A stretch of DNA of 64,000 nt from Amorphochlora amoebiformis (GCA_054601695.1 BAAHQB010000224.1:186001-250000), one strand, 5' to 3'. Shown: positions 47,755 through 61,017, counted from the stretch's first letter. Numbers and translations are program-made. The notes: generated by a model from the sequence alone, not told the origin.

Positions 47755-48130
47755 GGAAGCAAAAAGAGAGGGAGAAATGAGAGAGATAGAGGAATGCAAT
47801 CAGAGAGATATGACAGAGAGAAAAATGGAGAGGGAACGGAGACTGAGAACGTAACGAAAAGAGACAGTTCCAAAAGCCACAGGAGAGAAAAAAAAGAGAG
47901 AAGATAAGAGAAATACAGGACCATAGCGATAGAGTGATCAAATGGTGAGAATTGGAGAGAGAGGAGAAGAGAAGGATAGAGAAAAACAATAGGTGAGAGA
48001 GAAAAAAGAGAGGCAGAGAGAGAGAGAGAGGAAATTGAGAGAGAGGAAGAGAGGCAGGAAAAAAAGGCGAGAGAAAAAGAAAGAGGAAAACGAGAGAGAT
48101 GAAGAAAAAAAAAAGAGAGAAGAGAGGGGG
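47755..48130 (+). repeat. GA-rich tract
   Basis: gagaga/aaaaag sequence directly 3' of the donor of exon 48139-48206 in transcript sense. Confidence 0.88.
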
Positions 48131-48138
48131 ATTTGTAC

Positions 48139-48206
48139 TATCGTTCGAGAGAAGGACGAATTTTGACGATTCATTATGCGGGAGATGAGGAGCACAGCAG
48201 CATGCT
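48139..48206 (-). CDS. Gene 2 exon: Ser-rich connector
   Basis: Acceptor atagaatgag, donor GTACAAATC, phase 2->1. Begins [15 protein letters not shown] and ends VLLSND. An acceptor 2 nt further on is equally possible but breaks phase with 48888. Confidence 0.55.
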
Positions 48207-48337
48207 CTCATTCTATTTATGTATGTTCATATATATATGTATGTATATATATATATGTATATATATGTTACATATATATATATATATATATAATATGGAT
48301 ATAAATATGTATGTATTACACAAGATTTGTATATATC

Positions 48338-48372
<35 letters not shown>

Positions 48373-48475
48373 ACACATACATATATATATATATATATGC
48401 ATGTACATATGTGTCTAATGTATATGTATGCATGTATTATCAGATTGTTTACCCGATAGAACGTATATGGGAGGT

Positions 48476-48520
<45 letters not shown>

Positions 48521-48887
48521 CATATATTACAATTATATACGTATATATACACACATATATATATATATATAATTTATATATATATATATAAAAGATGGTA
48601 TGATAATTGTCTTTCGTACGTATATGTGTAGACTGGGTTTACTCACACATATGTATTCAGTTAAAAAAAAGGACGTACATATATATATATATGTTCAGTT
48701 ATCAATGTATATAAGACATATATATATATATGTATGTATATATATAATATATATATACATACATATGTATATAAATAAATAGAATTACACATATATGAGA
48801 TATACACATAAATATATTATGCATGTGTACATATGTATATATAGATATGTATGTGTATGTATGTATATATAATATGTATGCATATAC

Positions 48888-48950
48888 CTGCTTACAATAA
48901 GCCCATCGACATCATTCTGTTCGTCATATCGATGTCTCTTAAGAACATCC
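48888..48950 (-). CDS. Gene 2 exon
   Basis: Acceptor atatatag, donor GTATATGCA, phase 2->2, DVLKRHRYDEQNDVDGLIVS. A stronger donor (GTAAGC) lies 8 nt earlier and would end the exon at 48896 in phase 0. Confidence 0.62.
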
Positions 48951-48951
48951 C

Positions 48952-49004
<53 letters not shown>

Positions 49005-49074
49005 ATGTGTGAATAAATGGATGGCATTGTTCTATTAGTTGCATCGTATACTATATTAAATATAATACATATAG

Positions 49075-49120
<46 letters not shown>

Positions 49121-49123
49121 TAC

Positions 49124-49173
49124 CTAGCAAGCGCCACAAAAGGGAACTCAACGGTCATATATGCCTCCAATGC
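49124..49173 (-). CDS. Gene 2 exon: NB-ARC N-terminal approach
   Basis: Acceptor atatataaag, donor GTAGTATAT, phase 0->2, ALEAYMTVEFPFVALA. First exon of a run with unbroken phase to the P-loop exon. Confidence 0.65.
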
Positions 49174-49429
49174 CTTTATATATACATTTATATATATATT
49201 ACATATACATATATAGAGGTATTTTGATACGCAGTCTTCCGATATATCTGTACATCTCTCTTGTACACACAAGCATAAAAGAAGTTTTGCGCATATATAA
49301 CGAAATACATATGCGAAGACAAAAACCATATATTGTATATATGAAGCTGTATATGTACATGTATATACATATAGCAATATATGTATACGTATATATTCAC
49401 ATATTATATTCTCATATACATATATATAT

Positions 49430-49471
<42 letters not shown>

Positions 49472-49555
49472 ATGTATACATATATATAGTATATTATACA
49501 TATATACATGTATATATATATTTCGTATATATGTATTGAATGTATACATATATAC

Positions 49556-49595
49556 CCTATTCTCCCTGGCGCCTCTGTGCCGTCTTTGATTGCTG
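49556..49595 (-). CDS. Possible gene 2 exon
   Basis: Acceptor agactattag and donor GTATATATG flank a 40-nt GC-rich island. Phase 2->0 gives [13 protein letters not shown], phase 1->1 gives [12 protein letters not shown]. It does not join the preceding exon (phase 0) directly. Confidence 0.35.
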
Positions 49596-49602
49596 CTAAT
49601 AG

Positions 49603-49706
<104 letters not shown>

Positions 49707-49734
49707 ATGTATGTATTTGTATACGTATATGTGC

Positions 49735-49771
<37 letters not shown>

Positions 49772-49870
49772 CAATTTAGGTACCTCGGCAACATACATAT
49801 ACAAACATATATGTCTATCAATATATATATATATATATATTATATATATAGATATATCTTTATATGCATT

Positions 49871-49915
<45 letters not shown>

Positions 49916-50039
49916 ATGTGTATATAAATAGGTCATGTGTTTATATAGATATATTTATATATATATATATATATATGTAATATGTTTATATGCACATGTA
50001 CACATACATATACGAGTATAAATAAATATATGCCTACAT

Positions 50040-50400
50040 ATGAACATAACCTCAGAATCATAGAAATAGTGATCTGATCACAAATATATATACAAATATA
50101 TGCATATATATATTGACATCACATACATAGAAATATATGATATATATGCATATAACCTCAGCTCATATGAATACTCATCTGATCACATGCATACAAACAA
50201 ACGCATATATTGTCATCCCATATATAGAAATATATGTATATATATGGATATATATATGGATATATATATATATATATATATATATATGGATATAACATCA
50301 GCATCATAGTAATAGTCATCTGATTCAATACATCATATAGATAGAAATATATGATATAGCATTATAGGAATAGTCATCTGATCGAATACGTCACATACAT
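50040..50400 (-). repeat. Four extra copies of an exon tail (SDxYxYD-type)
   Basis: Copies near 50046-50085, 50153-50190, 50288-50325 and 50345-50385 repeat the 3' end of exon 50430-50501. Readings include SDHYFYDSE, SDEYSYE, SDDYYYDAD and SDDYSYNA. Two still have a GTTAT donor after the tail. Confidence 0.7.
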
Positions 50401-50429
50401 AGAAATATATGATATATATATGGATATAC

Positions 50430-50501
50430 CTCAGCGTCATAGGAGTAGTGATCTGAGTCATCCCTTTTGCGTTCGGATACTTCGCTACGAAAGTATTCTA
50501 C
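50430..50501 (-). CDS. Gene 2 exon: charged, Asp/Tyr-rich tail
   Basis: Acceptor atatattag, donor GTATATCCA, phase 0->0. Begins [15 protein letters not shown] and ends SDHYSYDAE. The acidic/Tyr tail is repeated four times downstream (50.04-50.40 kb). Confidence 0.68.
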
Positions 50502-50574
50502 CTAATATATATATATATATATATAATATAAATATATATATATATATATATATATGTATACACGTGTGTATTAT

Positions 50575-50613
<39 letters not shown>

Positions 50614-50871
50614 TATATATATATATATATGTAATATACATATATACATATATACATATATATACATACATGTGGTATGTATGTACGTTTATTTATATGT
50701 ACAATATGTATATATTTATATATAGATATGTTTATATGTGTATATATATATACATATATATATATGTATGTATAAAAATAGGTATATACATATATACATA
50801 CATCTATTATATATATATATATACATATATATACATTGTATATATATATATATATATATATATGCATATAC

Positions 50872-50944
50872 CTTTAACTTATGTTCCGAGTTTGTAAGAG
50901 CGAGCTGAGCGCGTATCCAGTTTTCAGCATCGATTTCAATAAGA
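50872..50944 (-). CDS. Gene 2 exon: helical connector
   Basis: Acceptor atatcacag, donor GTATATGCA, phase 2->0. 24 codons begin [18 protein letters not shown] and end EHKLK. A decayed copy of its middle lies at about 51170-51215. Confidence 0.68.
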
Positions 50945-50949
50945 CTGTG

Positions 50950-50982
<33 letters not shown>

Positions 50983-51114
50983 TACATACATATATATATA
51001 TATATATAGATAAATATATAATTATATAATATACATATACATACATATATATAATATATATATATACACATACATATATATATATATATGTTACATCACA
51101 TACATACATGTATA

Positions 51115-51169
<55 letters not shown>

Positions 51170-51306
51170 CAAGAGCTAGCTGAGAGCGAATCCTGTTCGA
51201 GTTAAATGGGGCTATATTATATAGTACATCTGCGTGTATGTATACATTTTGTCCTAGTTCCAACAGGGTTGTATTATATAATACAACTATGTATATACCT
51301 TATCCC

Positions 51307-51369
<63 letters not shown>

Positions 51370-51400
51370 ATATATATATATATCTAGCTATTTACATACG

Positions 51401-51433
<33 letters not shown>

Positions 51434-51454
51434 AGATGTATATATATATATCGT

Positions 51455-51881
51455 ACAGTGCGAGAGAATTGTAATAGGTATGCCTGAGATCTCCAGAGAT
51501 CCCGGAGATTGCTGGTAGATTACCTTGTCGGTAGTACCGGGTAGTATCGGGTAGTACCGGGTAGATCCGGGTAGTACGTGTACCCGGTAGTGCCGGTAGT
51601 ACCCGGTAGTGCCGAGCTTTTATATATACCGTGACACAACGTGACGGAAATCAAGTCATGCTTCTAGAACTTTCCCGAAGATTACAGTGTTCGAGAAGTC
51701 AGATTGTTCCTAGAATTTTCCTGAATGAACTGCATAGGAGTGTCCCTTTATCATTGTCATAATCCAAACGGACAACATTCAACTTCGGACAAGTAGCAGT
51801 TCACTACGTCTCAGAGTAGATTGCCTAGCATATTATCGGGGCCGGAACGTACTACCTACCTGCCGGACCGCTGCACTAACA
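51455..51881 (+). mobile_element. Older solo LTR, related family, 5' end eroded
   Basis: Ends GCACTAACA; shares gagatcccggagattg, accgggtag repeats, cgtgacacaacgtgac and ataatccaaacggacaaca with the 54-kb copy. The left end is not clear. Confidence 0.65.
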
Positions 51882-52057
51882 ATATATATATGTGTAAATA
51901 TATATATTATATGTGTACAGATACATGTATGTATACACATATATATGTAATACGTATATTTATATTTATAAATATATGTATATGTCTTCACAGTGTATAT
52001 TTAAATATATACATGTGTAAAGTTTTGTATAAACACACATGTATATATATATGTATA

Positions 52058-52118
<61 letters not shown>

Positions 52119-52143
52119 TATATATGTATTGGGGACGAAATAC

Positions 52144-52188
52144 TTTGCATCTCTTCTGAGTCTTGGACCCGACACAACTAGAGTGCGA

Positions 52189-52189
<1 letters not shown>
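52144..52189 (-). CDS. Gene 2 exon: connector
   Basis: Acceptor atatatag, donor GTATTTCGT, phase 1->2, [14 protein letters not shown], joining the next exon as [11 protein letters not shown]. Confidence 0.58.
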
Positions 52190-52225
<36 letters not shown>

Positions 52226-52356
52226 ACACATACATATATGTGTGTATATATATACATGTATATACACATATAAATATATACACGCACACATATATAAATT
52301 ATATATATATATATATTATACATTATATAAACATGTAGAATACACATTCTTGGGTG

Positions 52357-52448
<92 letters not shown>

Positions 52449-52664
52449 CGTGTATATGTATATATATATATACATATGTATTTATATATATTATATGTAT
52501 TGTAATTATTTTTATATGAAACATGTATGTATATACATAACATTTTGGGAATAAAATTTGAGATACATATATTTTTATCTATACATATGCATATTAGCAT
52601 ACATCATATAAATATATATGTATAAACGTACATATATGTATAGATATTATATATATATATATAC

Positions 52665-52690
52665 CATCGGTCTTCCGCGTTGGAAACAAG
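52665..52690 (-). CDS. Gene 2 microexon: connector
   Basis: Acceptor aatctttcag, donor GTATATATA, phase 2->1, LFPTRKTD. Its acceptor lies at the edge of a degenerate TTAGGG-type array (52690-53130), CCCTAA-like in the transcript. Confidence 0.5.
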
Positions 52691-53130
52691 CTGAAAGATT
52701 AGCATTACATTGAGGGTGACCATTAAGATTAACAATAAAATCAAGTTACAGTCAGCTCTAGCAGCTAGGTTTAGGGTAAGGGTGAGCTCAAATAAACATA
52801 AAATTAGGGTTAGAGCTAGCAATAGGATTAACTGTAGAATCACTAAGTTTTTGGGTTAAGTTTGGGTGAAGTCTACAGCTAGCACTAGGGTTAGCATTAG
52901 GATTAGCATGAGATATGAAGCGAGCATTAAGAGATAATTCTAGAGCTAGCATTAAGGCTTTAACTCTAATATCAATCTCAGGCTTATGATTAGGATTAGG
53001 GTGAGCTCTAGAGCTAGTGGTAGGGTTAGGGTTATTAAGGTGAAATTTAAGTTACTGTTAGGGATTGTAATAGGATCTGGTGAGATTTAGGAGGTTATGG
53101 TTGGGGTTGAGTTAGGGTTAGGGTTACCGG
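52690..53130 (+). repeat. Degenerate TTAGGG-like region with gctag motifs
   Basis: Recurring agctagcattagg-type words and occasional GGGTTAGGG. Lies 5' of microexon 52665-52690 in transcript sense. Confidence 0.65.
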
Positions 53131-53155
53131 GCAGCCCAGAGTTCGACCCACTTAC

Positions 53156-53186
53156 ATCCATCTAAGTGTAGTACACCGTCTCCTCC
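53156..53186 (-). CDS. Gene 2 exon: connector
   Basis: Acceptor atatatag, consensus donor GTAAGTGGG, phase 1->2, RRRCTTLRW. Very short; supported by splice sites and phase on both sides rather than by similarity. Confidence 0.42.
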
Positions 53187-53187
53187 C

Positions 53188-53221
<34 letters not shown>

Positions 53222-53263
53222 CATATTTAAATATATATATATATATATCCAGATAATATATGT

Positions 53264-53311
<48 letters not shown>

Positions 53312-53438
53312 TAATATATATAATATTACATATGGTCATGTACACAAAACACGTGTGCACAGGAAAGTGTATGTTAACATTTTACACAATTTTCATGTAT
53401 GCTATGTATGTATTTACGTTCATACACACGTATATTCT

Positions 53439-53477
<39 letters not shown>

Positions 53478-53500
53478 TGTATTCAAATATACATATATAC

Positions 53501-53540
<40 letters not shown>

Positions 53541-53568
53541 GTGTGAGTGTGTATGTGTACATATACAT

Positions 53569-53606
53569 AAGGGTTAGGGTGAGGATTAGGTTAGGGTTAG
53601 GGTTGA
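53569..53606 (+). repeat. Short TTAGGG array
   Basis: About five imperfect units between (TA)n tracts. Confidence 0.75.
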
Positions 53607-53713
53607 AAAAGATATATACACAAACATATATATATATATATAATATATATACATAAAGACCAAAAAGCATGTGTATATGTGTGTGCATGCATATATACAT
53701 ATATATACACACA

Positions 53714-53749
<36 letters not shown>

Positions 53750-53756
53750 TGTACAC

Positions 53757-53798
<42 letters not shown>

Positions 53799-53831
53799 CC
53801 CCTCCGGCTTTGTTAGCAGTCGAACACTTAC

Positions 53832-53873
53832 AGAGAACAGGATTTGGAACGCAATACTTATAATGCGTATTTC
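53832..53873 (-). CDS. Gene 2 exon: connector (tentative)
   Basis: Acceptor atatatcag, consensus donor GTAAGTGTT, phase 1->1 giving [14 protein letters not shown] longer version ending at 53800 (donor GTATAT) is also open in another frame. Confidence 0.42.
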
Positions 53874-53879
53874 CTGATA

Positions 53880-53910
<31 letters not shown>

Positions 53911-53946
53911 ATATATATAGATACAGATATACGTATGTGCGAATAT

Positions 53947-54384
53947 TGTTAGAGCATAGATACAGCGATATGGATAGCATGGGTAGGTGTAGCTCGATGA
54001 GTAGATAGTCGTAGATATGCTGGAGATCGCTGGAGATCCCGGAGATTGATCGGAGATTGATCGGAATTGCCTGGCCGAAAGTACCGGGTAGTAGCGGGAA
54101 GTGCCGGTAGTACCCGGTAGTAAATGGTAGCGCCGGGTGGTACCGGTAGAATCCGGCTTCTAGATATATTGTCAGTGAACGTGACGTCATGCCATGTCAC
54201 GCACACATCATCTCACGTGATTATCACGTGAGCACGCATGACCATATATACATTCTCGATTTTTTGAGAACGAAGTTATTCATAATCCAAACGGACAACA
54301 TCGAATCGCATAACGAGCATAGCACTAGCCTACGAGAGTTCATTGCCTACCATAGTACCGGTGTGCCGGACCGTTGTACTAACA
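53947..54384 (+). mobile_element. Older solo LTR, related family
   Basis: About 438 bp with perfect ends TGTTAG..CTAACA. Contains accgggtag-type repeats, the palindrome TGACGTCA, and the block ataatccaaacggacaaca shared with the copia LTR. No internal region follows. Confidence 0.72.
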
Positions 54385-54412
54385 GGCTACATATACATAT
54401 ACGTGTATATAT

Positions 54413-54516
<104 letters not shown>

Positions 54517-54548
54517 TGTGTGCATATATGTGTATATATACGAATATA

Positions 54549-54607
<59 letters not shown>

Positions 54608-54673
54608 GATTACCGTGTGTGTTGGCATCTTCTTGCTTTAACAGCGCATTAAACGGACAATTAGACCTTACGG

Positions 54674-54751
54674 TTAGGGTAAGGAGTTAGGGTTGGCGTT
54701 TGGGTTAGTGTTAGGGTTAGGGTTAGGGTTAGGGTTAGGGTTAGGGTTAGT
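54674..54751 (+). repeat. TTAGGG array
   Basis: Seven near-perfect units after a degenerate start. Confidence 0.85.
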
Positions 54752-54817
54752 GATGAAGTGTTGAGGGTGGAATTAGGTGAGCGTCATACATGTATGCATA
54801 TATACGTGTATATAGCT

Positions 54818-55088
54818 TATGTATTGCATACCTATGGTCGTGGGAACAACAACACGTATGTAATATTATACATGTATGTATATACATATATATATATGTA
54901 TAATATATATATTAATTATATATATGTACATATATATATGTATATATACATTGAATATAAATAAATATATATATGTGTGTGTGTGTGCGTGTATACATAT
55001 ACGTACGTGTGGATATATACATACATATATGTGTATGTTTAGCCTATCCTTCGAGTAATATTACATACCTATGATCGTGAGAACAACT

Positions 55089-55133
<45 letters not shown>

Positions 55134-55200
55134 ATATATATAATATGTATGTTTATTATTATATATCTATCTATCTATATATATATATATATAGATAGAT

Positions 55201-55260
<60 letters not shown>

Positions 55261-55409
55261 AATGTAGACTATCCGTCTAGTGATATCACATTCCTATAGT
55301 CGTGAGAACAGCAACATATATATATATAAATATATATATATATACATCTATATATATATGTAATATATATATAACATATATATTATATACATGTATATAG
55401 ATAATATAC

Positions 55410-55442
<33 letters not shown>

Positions 55443-55530
55443 CTCAATATATAATATATACATATATAATCTATACGTCCAGTTATATCACATACCTATG
55501 ATCATGAGAACAACAACACGTATGCAGCGT
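54818..55530 (-). repeat. Four-copy tandem unit ending in a splice-donor-like site
   Basis: Copies near 54822, 55060, 55286 and 55488 share (on minus) ttgttctcacgaccatag followed by GTATG in three of them, spaced by (TA)n of 200-240 bp. Probably another multiplied exon end; the 55488 copy could be an exon reading ALTLHTCCCSHDH. Confidence 0.6.
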
Positions 55531-55567
55531 CAGCGCACTTGTATTCTTTCTCTTATAAAAGATGTAA

Positions 55568-56035
55568 TGTTAGGATTAGGGTTAGGGTTAGGGTTAGGAT
55601 TACGGTTACGGTTAGGGTAAGGATAAGGATTAAGTCAATGCTATGTTTTCCTATGTTTAGGTCATCTGGTTAGGGTTAGGGTTAGGACTAAGGTAGAGTT
55701 AGAGAAGGGTTAGGGTTAGGGTTAGGGTTAGGTTAGGGTTAGGGTTAGGATGTCAGGTTTAGGTTTAAGAGTTAGGGTTAAGATTCAGAGTTTATATTCA
55801 GGGTTGGGTTGGGATTAGGGTTAGGGCTGGAGTCATTGTCAGGGTTAGGGTTAGGATCAGGTTAGGAAGAGGCTTACGATTAGGTTTAGGATTAAGAATA
55901 GGTTTAGACTCAGGGTTAAAATATTAGGGCTAAGGTTAGGATCAAATTAGGGTAGAATTAGGATTAGAGTTAGGTTAGGGTTAGGGTTAGAGCCAAGTTT
56001 AGAGCCCCTAGGATTAGAGTCAGGGTTAGGGTTCG
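55568..56035 (+). repeat. Degenerate TTAGGG region
   Basis: Blocks of TTAGGG mixed with ttaggatt variants; starts right after the donor of exon 56040-56176 (transcript sense). Confidence 0.82.
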
Positions 56036-56039
56036 GTAC

Positions 56040-56176
56040 CTGTGGTTTTGAATCGATGGACGAGACGGAGACAGACTCGTTTTTCACGGGATGAGATGCT
56101 TTGTTTTTCACGAAATTCTTCGCTCTGAGAGATTGGCGGGAGAAGATATTAGAAAACAAGTCATGGTCATCCAGAG
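56040..56176 (-). CDS. Gene 2 exon: Ser/Lys-rich connector
   Basis: Acceptor tttaatcgag, donor GTACCGAAC, phase 1->0. 45 codons from LDDHDLFSNIFSRQSL to VSSIDSKPQ. No family recognised. A degenerate minisatellite lies upstream and a TTAGGG array downstream of the donor. Confidence 0.5.
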
Positions 56177-56480
56177 CTCGATTAAACTCACTCGAATTCT
56201 CTCGAATGTTCTCGAGTTCCCTCGAATGTTCTCAAACTTTCTTGAGACTCTCTCGCAAGTATATATCGAAATCTCTAATAATCTTTAATCCTCCTCCAAC
56301 TCGATCGAAATCCCTGGATAACTTCGCAAACATATCGCCATTCCTGTTTGGAAATCACTCGAAATCTCTCGAAATCTCTCGAAATCTCTCAAAATCTCTC
56401 AGAACCCTCTTGAAATCCCTCTAGCCGGTTCATAATCTCTCAAAATCTTGATATCTCTCAAAATCTCCTGAAATATCTTG
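56160..56480 (+). repeat. Degenerate 10-11 bp minisatellite (aaatctctcg)
   Basis: Runs of tctcgaaatc/tctcgaattc variants, most regular at 56360-56400, in the intron 5' (transcript sense) of exon 56040-56176. Confidence 0.75.
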
Positions 56481-56635
56481 ATTTTAAGACAATTACGTTT
56501 CAACGGCGACCGCTACCGACTTCCCATGGGACAGGGCAAAGTAGAGTTTCTGAACGGAATGTATTATTCAAGTGTGTATTATTCAAGTGCGAAACAATCC
56601 ATATATCTATATATATGTATTTAGTTCTATTATTG

Positions 56636-56679
<44 letters not shown>

Positions 56680-56717
56680 TTAAAGAGTGTGTCATAATGC
56701 AGTGCGGAATCGAAAAC

Positions 56718-56768
56718 CTCGGTTCCGTAACTACCAGAAAGTTCCTGGTTCAATCTACCCAAAATCAA
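56718..56768 (-). CDS. Gene 2 exon: CHAT C-terminal end
   Basis: Acceptor tgttcttag, phase 0. Reads [17 protein letters not shown] and stays open through VFDSALHYDTLF to about 56690, resembling the LLSGxSVxxAFDxA end of CHAT. The donor used is uncertain: GAG|GTTTTC gives 56718, but an end nearer 56690 would keep the AFD-like helix. Confidence 0.55.
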
Positions 56769-57042
56769 CTAAGAACAAGTCATTTCTTCCAAACAGTGAG
56801 TGCGATATATGTATATATATATACATATATGTGTATAGAGAGAGAGAAAGAGAGACAGAGAGAGAGATGTGTACGCAATACATATATATATATATATATA
56901 CAAATATAAACATATATATATATATATATATATATAATAATATATATATAGATATCTGTGTGTGTAGATATCTGCATACACACACATGATATTTCATTGG
57001 TCTTTGAATTTCAGTGCCTTTTTTCAAATACAAAGAATATAC

Positions 57043-57145
<103 letters not shown>

Positions 57146-57208
57146 CATACATACATATATATATACATATATATATATATATATGTACATATATAAAATT
57201 AATTTATA

Positions 57209-57253
<45 letters not shown>

Positions 57254-57280
57254 CATGTACAAATACAAAGAATATATATA

Positions 57281-57410
<130 letters not shown>

Positions 57411-57562
57411 TACACATATTTATATACATTTATAAAAAAAAATTGATTAAATATTGCACTGTATGTGTATATATCCTTATATACAAAATATACATTATAC
57501 ATATGCACTTGATATGTACACATATATAAATGTACACATCGAGCAGAAATATATATTTTTTC

Positions 57563-57607
<45 letters not shown>

Positions 57608-57625
57608 GTCTTAAGGTGTATATAC

Positions 57626-57658
57626 CTCAGCGAAAATAGTACATGCGTCGTCCAATAT
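57626..57658 (-). CDS. Gene 2 exon: CHAT C-terminal helix
   Basis: Acceptor gatagcaag, donor GTATATACA, phase 0->0. Encodes [11 protein letters not shown], like the VLDxAAxxFAxxFY helix of CHAT domains. An exon may be missing between this and 59394, where family members have a few more residues. Confidence 0.62.
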
Positions 57659-57675
57659 CTTGCTATCACTCTATG

Positions 57676-57747
<72 letters not shown>

Positions 57748-57813
57748 CGTATATGTATGTATATATATATATATATTTAAATATATATATTTTTTGTATG
57801 TAAGTAAAAATGT

Positions 57814-57867
<54 letters not shown>

Positions 57868-57911
57868 ATATGTATACATACATACATGTATATGTATATA
57901 AATATATATAT

Positions 57912-57958
<47 letters not shown>

Positions 57959-58049
57959 TATACATATATTGTGTACACACAAACATAAGTATATTTATAT
58001 ATGTATCAACAAATGGTGCAGAAACATCAACATCCTACTCTCACTATGA

Positions 58050-58104
<55 letters not shown>

Positions 58105-58119
58105 ATATATAAATTTATC

Positions 58120-58155
<36 letters not shown>

Positions 58156-58215
58156 ATATATAAATATATGTATATGTAAATATATATATATAATATACAT
58201 GTGTCAATACAAAAA

Positions 58216-58261
<46 letters not shown>

Positions 58262-58299
58262 TTAAATATTGTAATATATATATATATATGTATATTTTA

Positions 58300-58390
<91 letters not shown>

Positions 58391-58427
58391 AAACGTCATA
58401 GTTGTCCATGCAATAGATATTTATACA

Positions 58428-58464
<37 letters not shown>

Positions 58465-58505
58465 TATATAATATATGTATATGTATATATACTATGTGAA
58501 GAATA

Positions 58506-58565
<60 letters not shown>

Positions 58566-58599
58566 TACATTGTCGCAATTCATCTTATTATGAGACATA

Positions 58600-58646
<47 letters not shown>

Positions 58647-58866
58647 TATGTATATATATATATATTATATTTATATGTATATATATAAAAAATTGATATG
58701 GTTTTCATCCTTAACATTAATATTATTATTATTACTATTATCATTATTATGTATATATACATATGTATTTATATATGTGTATATTCGCATATATGTATTA
58801 TGAAAAAAAATTAAATTTATATACAATACAATATATATATATATATACATTAATGTATATACATAT

Positions 58867-58922
<56 letters not shown>

Positions 58923-59021
58923 ACATATATATATATATATATACATGTGTATTTGTTATACGCACACACATATATACACATACATATATATACATATATA
59001 TGTGTATATATGCATATATAT

Positions 59022-59096
<75 letters not shown>

Positions 59097-59273
59097 CCGT
59101 GTTTGTGTGTGTATCGTAGCGTACATTTATACAGATATAAATACAGATATATACATGAATACTATACGTACATATATACACATACATATGTATATATATA
59201 TATATATATATATGTATAAATATATATACAAATATAACATCTACATATATATATACATATATATATATATTTA

Positions 59274-59326
<53 letters not shown>

Positions 59327-59393
59327 TACATATATATACACGTATATATATATATATATATATGTATATAATGTGGATATATATTACATGTAC

Positions 59394-59433
59394 AGCTACG
59401 ACGTTAGGCACTCCAGCATCCAGAAATACTTGG
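59394..59433 (-). CDS. Gene 2 exon: CHAT segment after catalytic Cys
   Basis: Acceptor atatatag, donor GTACATGTA, phase 2->0. Encodes [13 protein letters not shown], matching the conserved AFxxAGVPHVVAV stretch that follows SACNS in CHAT proteins, and joins it in phase. Confidence 0.78.
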
Positions 59434-59477
<44 letters not shown>

Positions 59478-59479
59478 TT

Positions 59480-59520
<41 letters not shown>

Positions 59521-59565
59521 GGTGGTGTGTGTGTTTGTGTGTCAGAAGAAATGTATATAAGTACC

Positions 59566-59648
<83 letters not shown>

Positions 59649-59719
59649 TATATGTAAATATATATGAATATGCATGAGTAAATACCTGCAACATATTTAC
59701 TTATATGTACATATATTTC

Positions 59720-59769
<50 letters not shown>

Positions 59770-59802
59770 CGCATATAAATAATATTTGTACATATAGTGT
59801 AC

Positions 59803-59840
59803 CCAGCCTCACGTGAATTGCAGGCTGACACCACAACCAA
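59803..59840 (-). CDS. Gene 2 exon: CHAT catalytic Cys motif
   Basis: Acceptor agactgcag, donor GTACACTAT, phase 0->2. Encodes [13 protein letters not shown], a close match to the VVLSACNS/SACHS motif carrying the catalytic Cys of CHAT domains. An alternative acceptor 7 nt upstream (gggacatag) would shift the incoming phase. This is the only one of four tandem copies that includes the REAG part and a usable donor. Confidence 0.78.
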
Positions 59841-59874
59841 CTGCAGTCTATGTCCCATAATCATATCCTATATA

Positions 59875-59924
<50 letters not shown>

Positions 59925-59999
59925 GTGAATTGCAGGCTGACACCACAACCAACTGCAGTCTATGTCCCATAAGCATATCCTATATAATACATGTATATA

Positions 60000-60084
<85 letters not shown>

Positions 60085-60149
60085 ATTACAAGAGGACACC
60101 ACAACCAACTGCAGTCTATGTCCCATAATCATATCCTATATAATACATG

Positions 60150-60202
<53 letters not shown>

Positions 60203-60278
60203 ATATATATGTGAATTGCAGGAGGACACCACAACCAACTGCAGTCTATGTCCCACAATCATATCCTATATAATACAT
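59925..60278 (-). repeat. Three truncated copies of the CHAT Cys exon
   Basis: Copies start at about 59925, 60081 and 60211, each about 67 bp and separated by (TA)n. In the exon frame they read SACNS, SSCNS and SSCNS. Each retains the upstream acceptor region but breaks off into (TA)n right after the NS codons, without REAG or a GT donor. Confidence 0.8.
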
Positions 60279-60283
60279 GTATA

Positions 60284-60330
<47 letters not shown>

Positions 60331-60345
60331 ACGCATTTATATACA

Positions 60346-60397
<52 letters not shown>

Positions 60398-60398
60398 A

Positions 60399-60443
<45 letters not shown>

Positions 60444-60494
60444 TGATGGATGAAGTAACGTTGTCTTTGGTCAGAGTTGTGGTATCAACCACGC

Positions 60495-60535
<41 letters not shown>

Positions 60536-60620
60536 TATATACATACATATATATATATGTGTGTGTATATACATATACATATATATACATACACACACAC
60601 ACATATATATATATATATAC

Positions 60621-60668
60621 CAAGGCCAAATGTTCGATACAAAAATAAGAATGTAAGAGATGCCAACC
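60621..60668 (-). CDS. Gene 2 exon: CHAT, helix before catalytic Cys (tentative)
   Basis: Acceptor aataaaag, donor GTATATAT, phase 0->0. 16 codons [16 protein letters not shown] run in frame into the SACNS exon. Two other frames are open across the island, so this choice rests on phase and on the fit of LAL-LVVV to the CHAT strand. Confidence 0.45.
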
Positions 60669-60964
60669 CTTTTATTCAGAAAATGGCCAAGTGGTGACCT
60701 GGTGTACGTCGCGGAAAATTTAAAAATATATATGACTGCCGAAAAAATTAAAAATATAAACTGCTGTCGTGATGTCACTTTTTCTTAGGACCATTGGAAT
60801 GGTCAGAGAAGCCGAAAAAAAAAATCCAAAAAAAAAAATGTGATGAACGGTATCATTACTTGTTTGCCATATGTGTGTGCTGGACATTTAAAAAAAAGTG
60901 AAAAAATTAAGAAAAAAAAATAAAGAAATTCAAAATGTATAATATATATATATATATATATGTA

Positions 60965-61017
<53 letters not shown>

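Noticed and set aside
54818-55530. tRNA or other structured RNA genes
   Set aside because: No cloverleaf, A/B box or conserved rRNA sequence was recognised here or elsewhere; a tRNAscan or Rfam search would be decisive.
56697-56796. Plus-strand first exon with ATG and donor GTGAGTGC
   Set aside because: The same bases on minus read [21 protein letters not shown], which continues the CHAT domain in phase; the plus reading has no partner exon.
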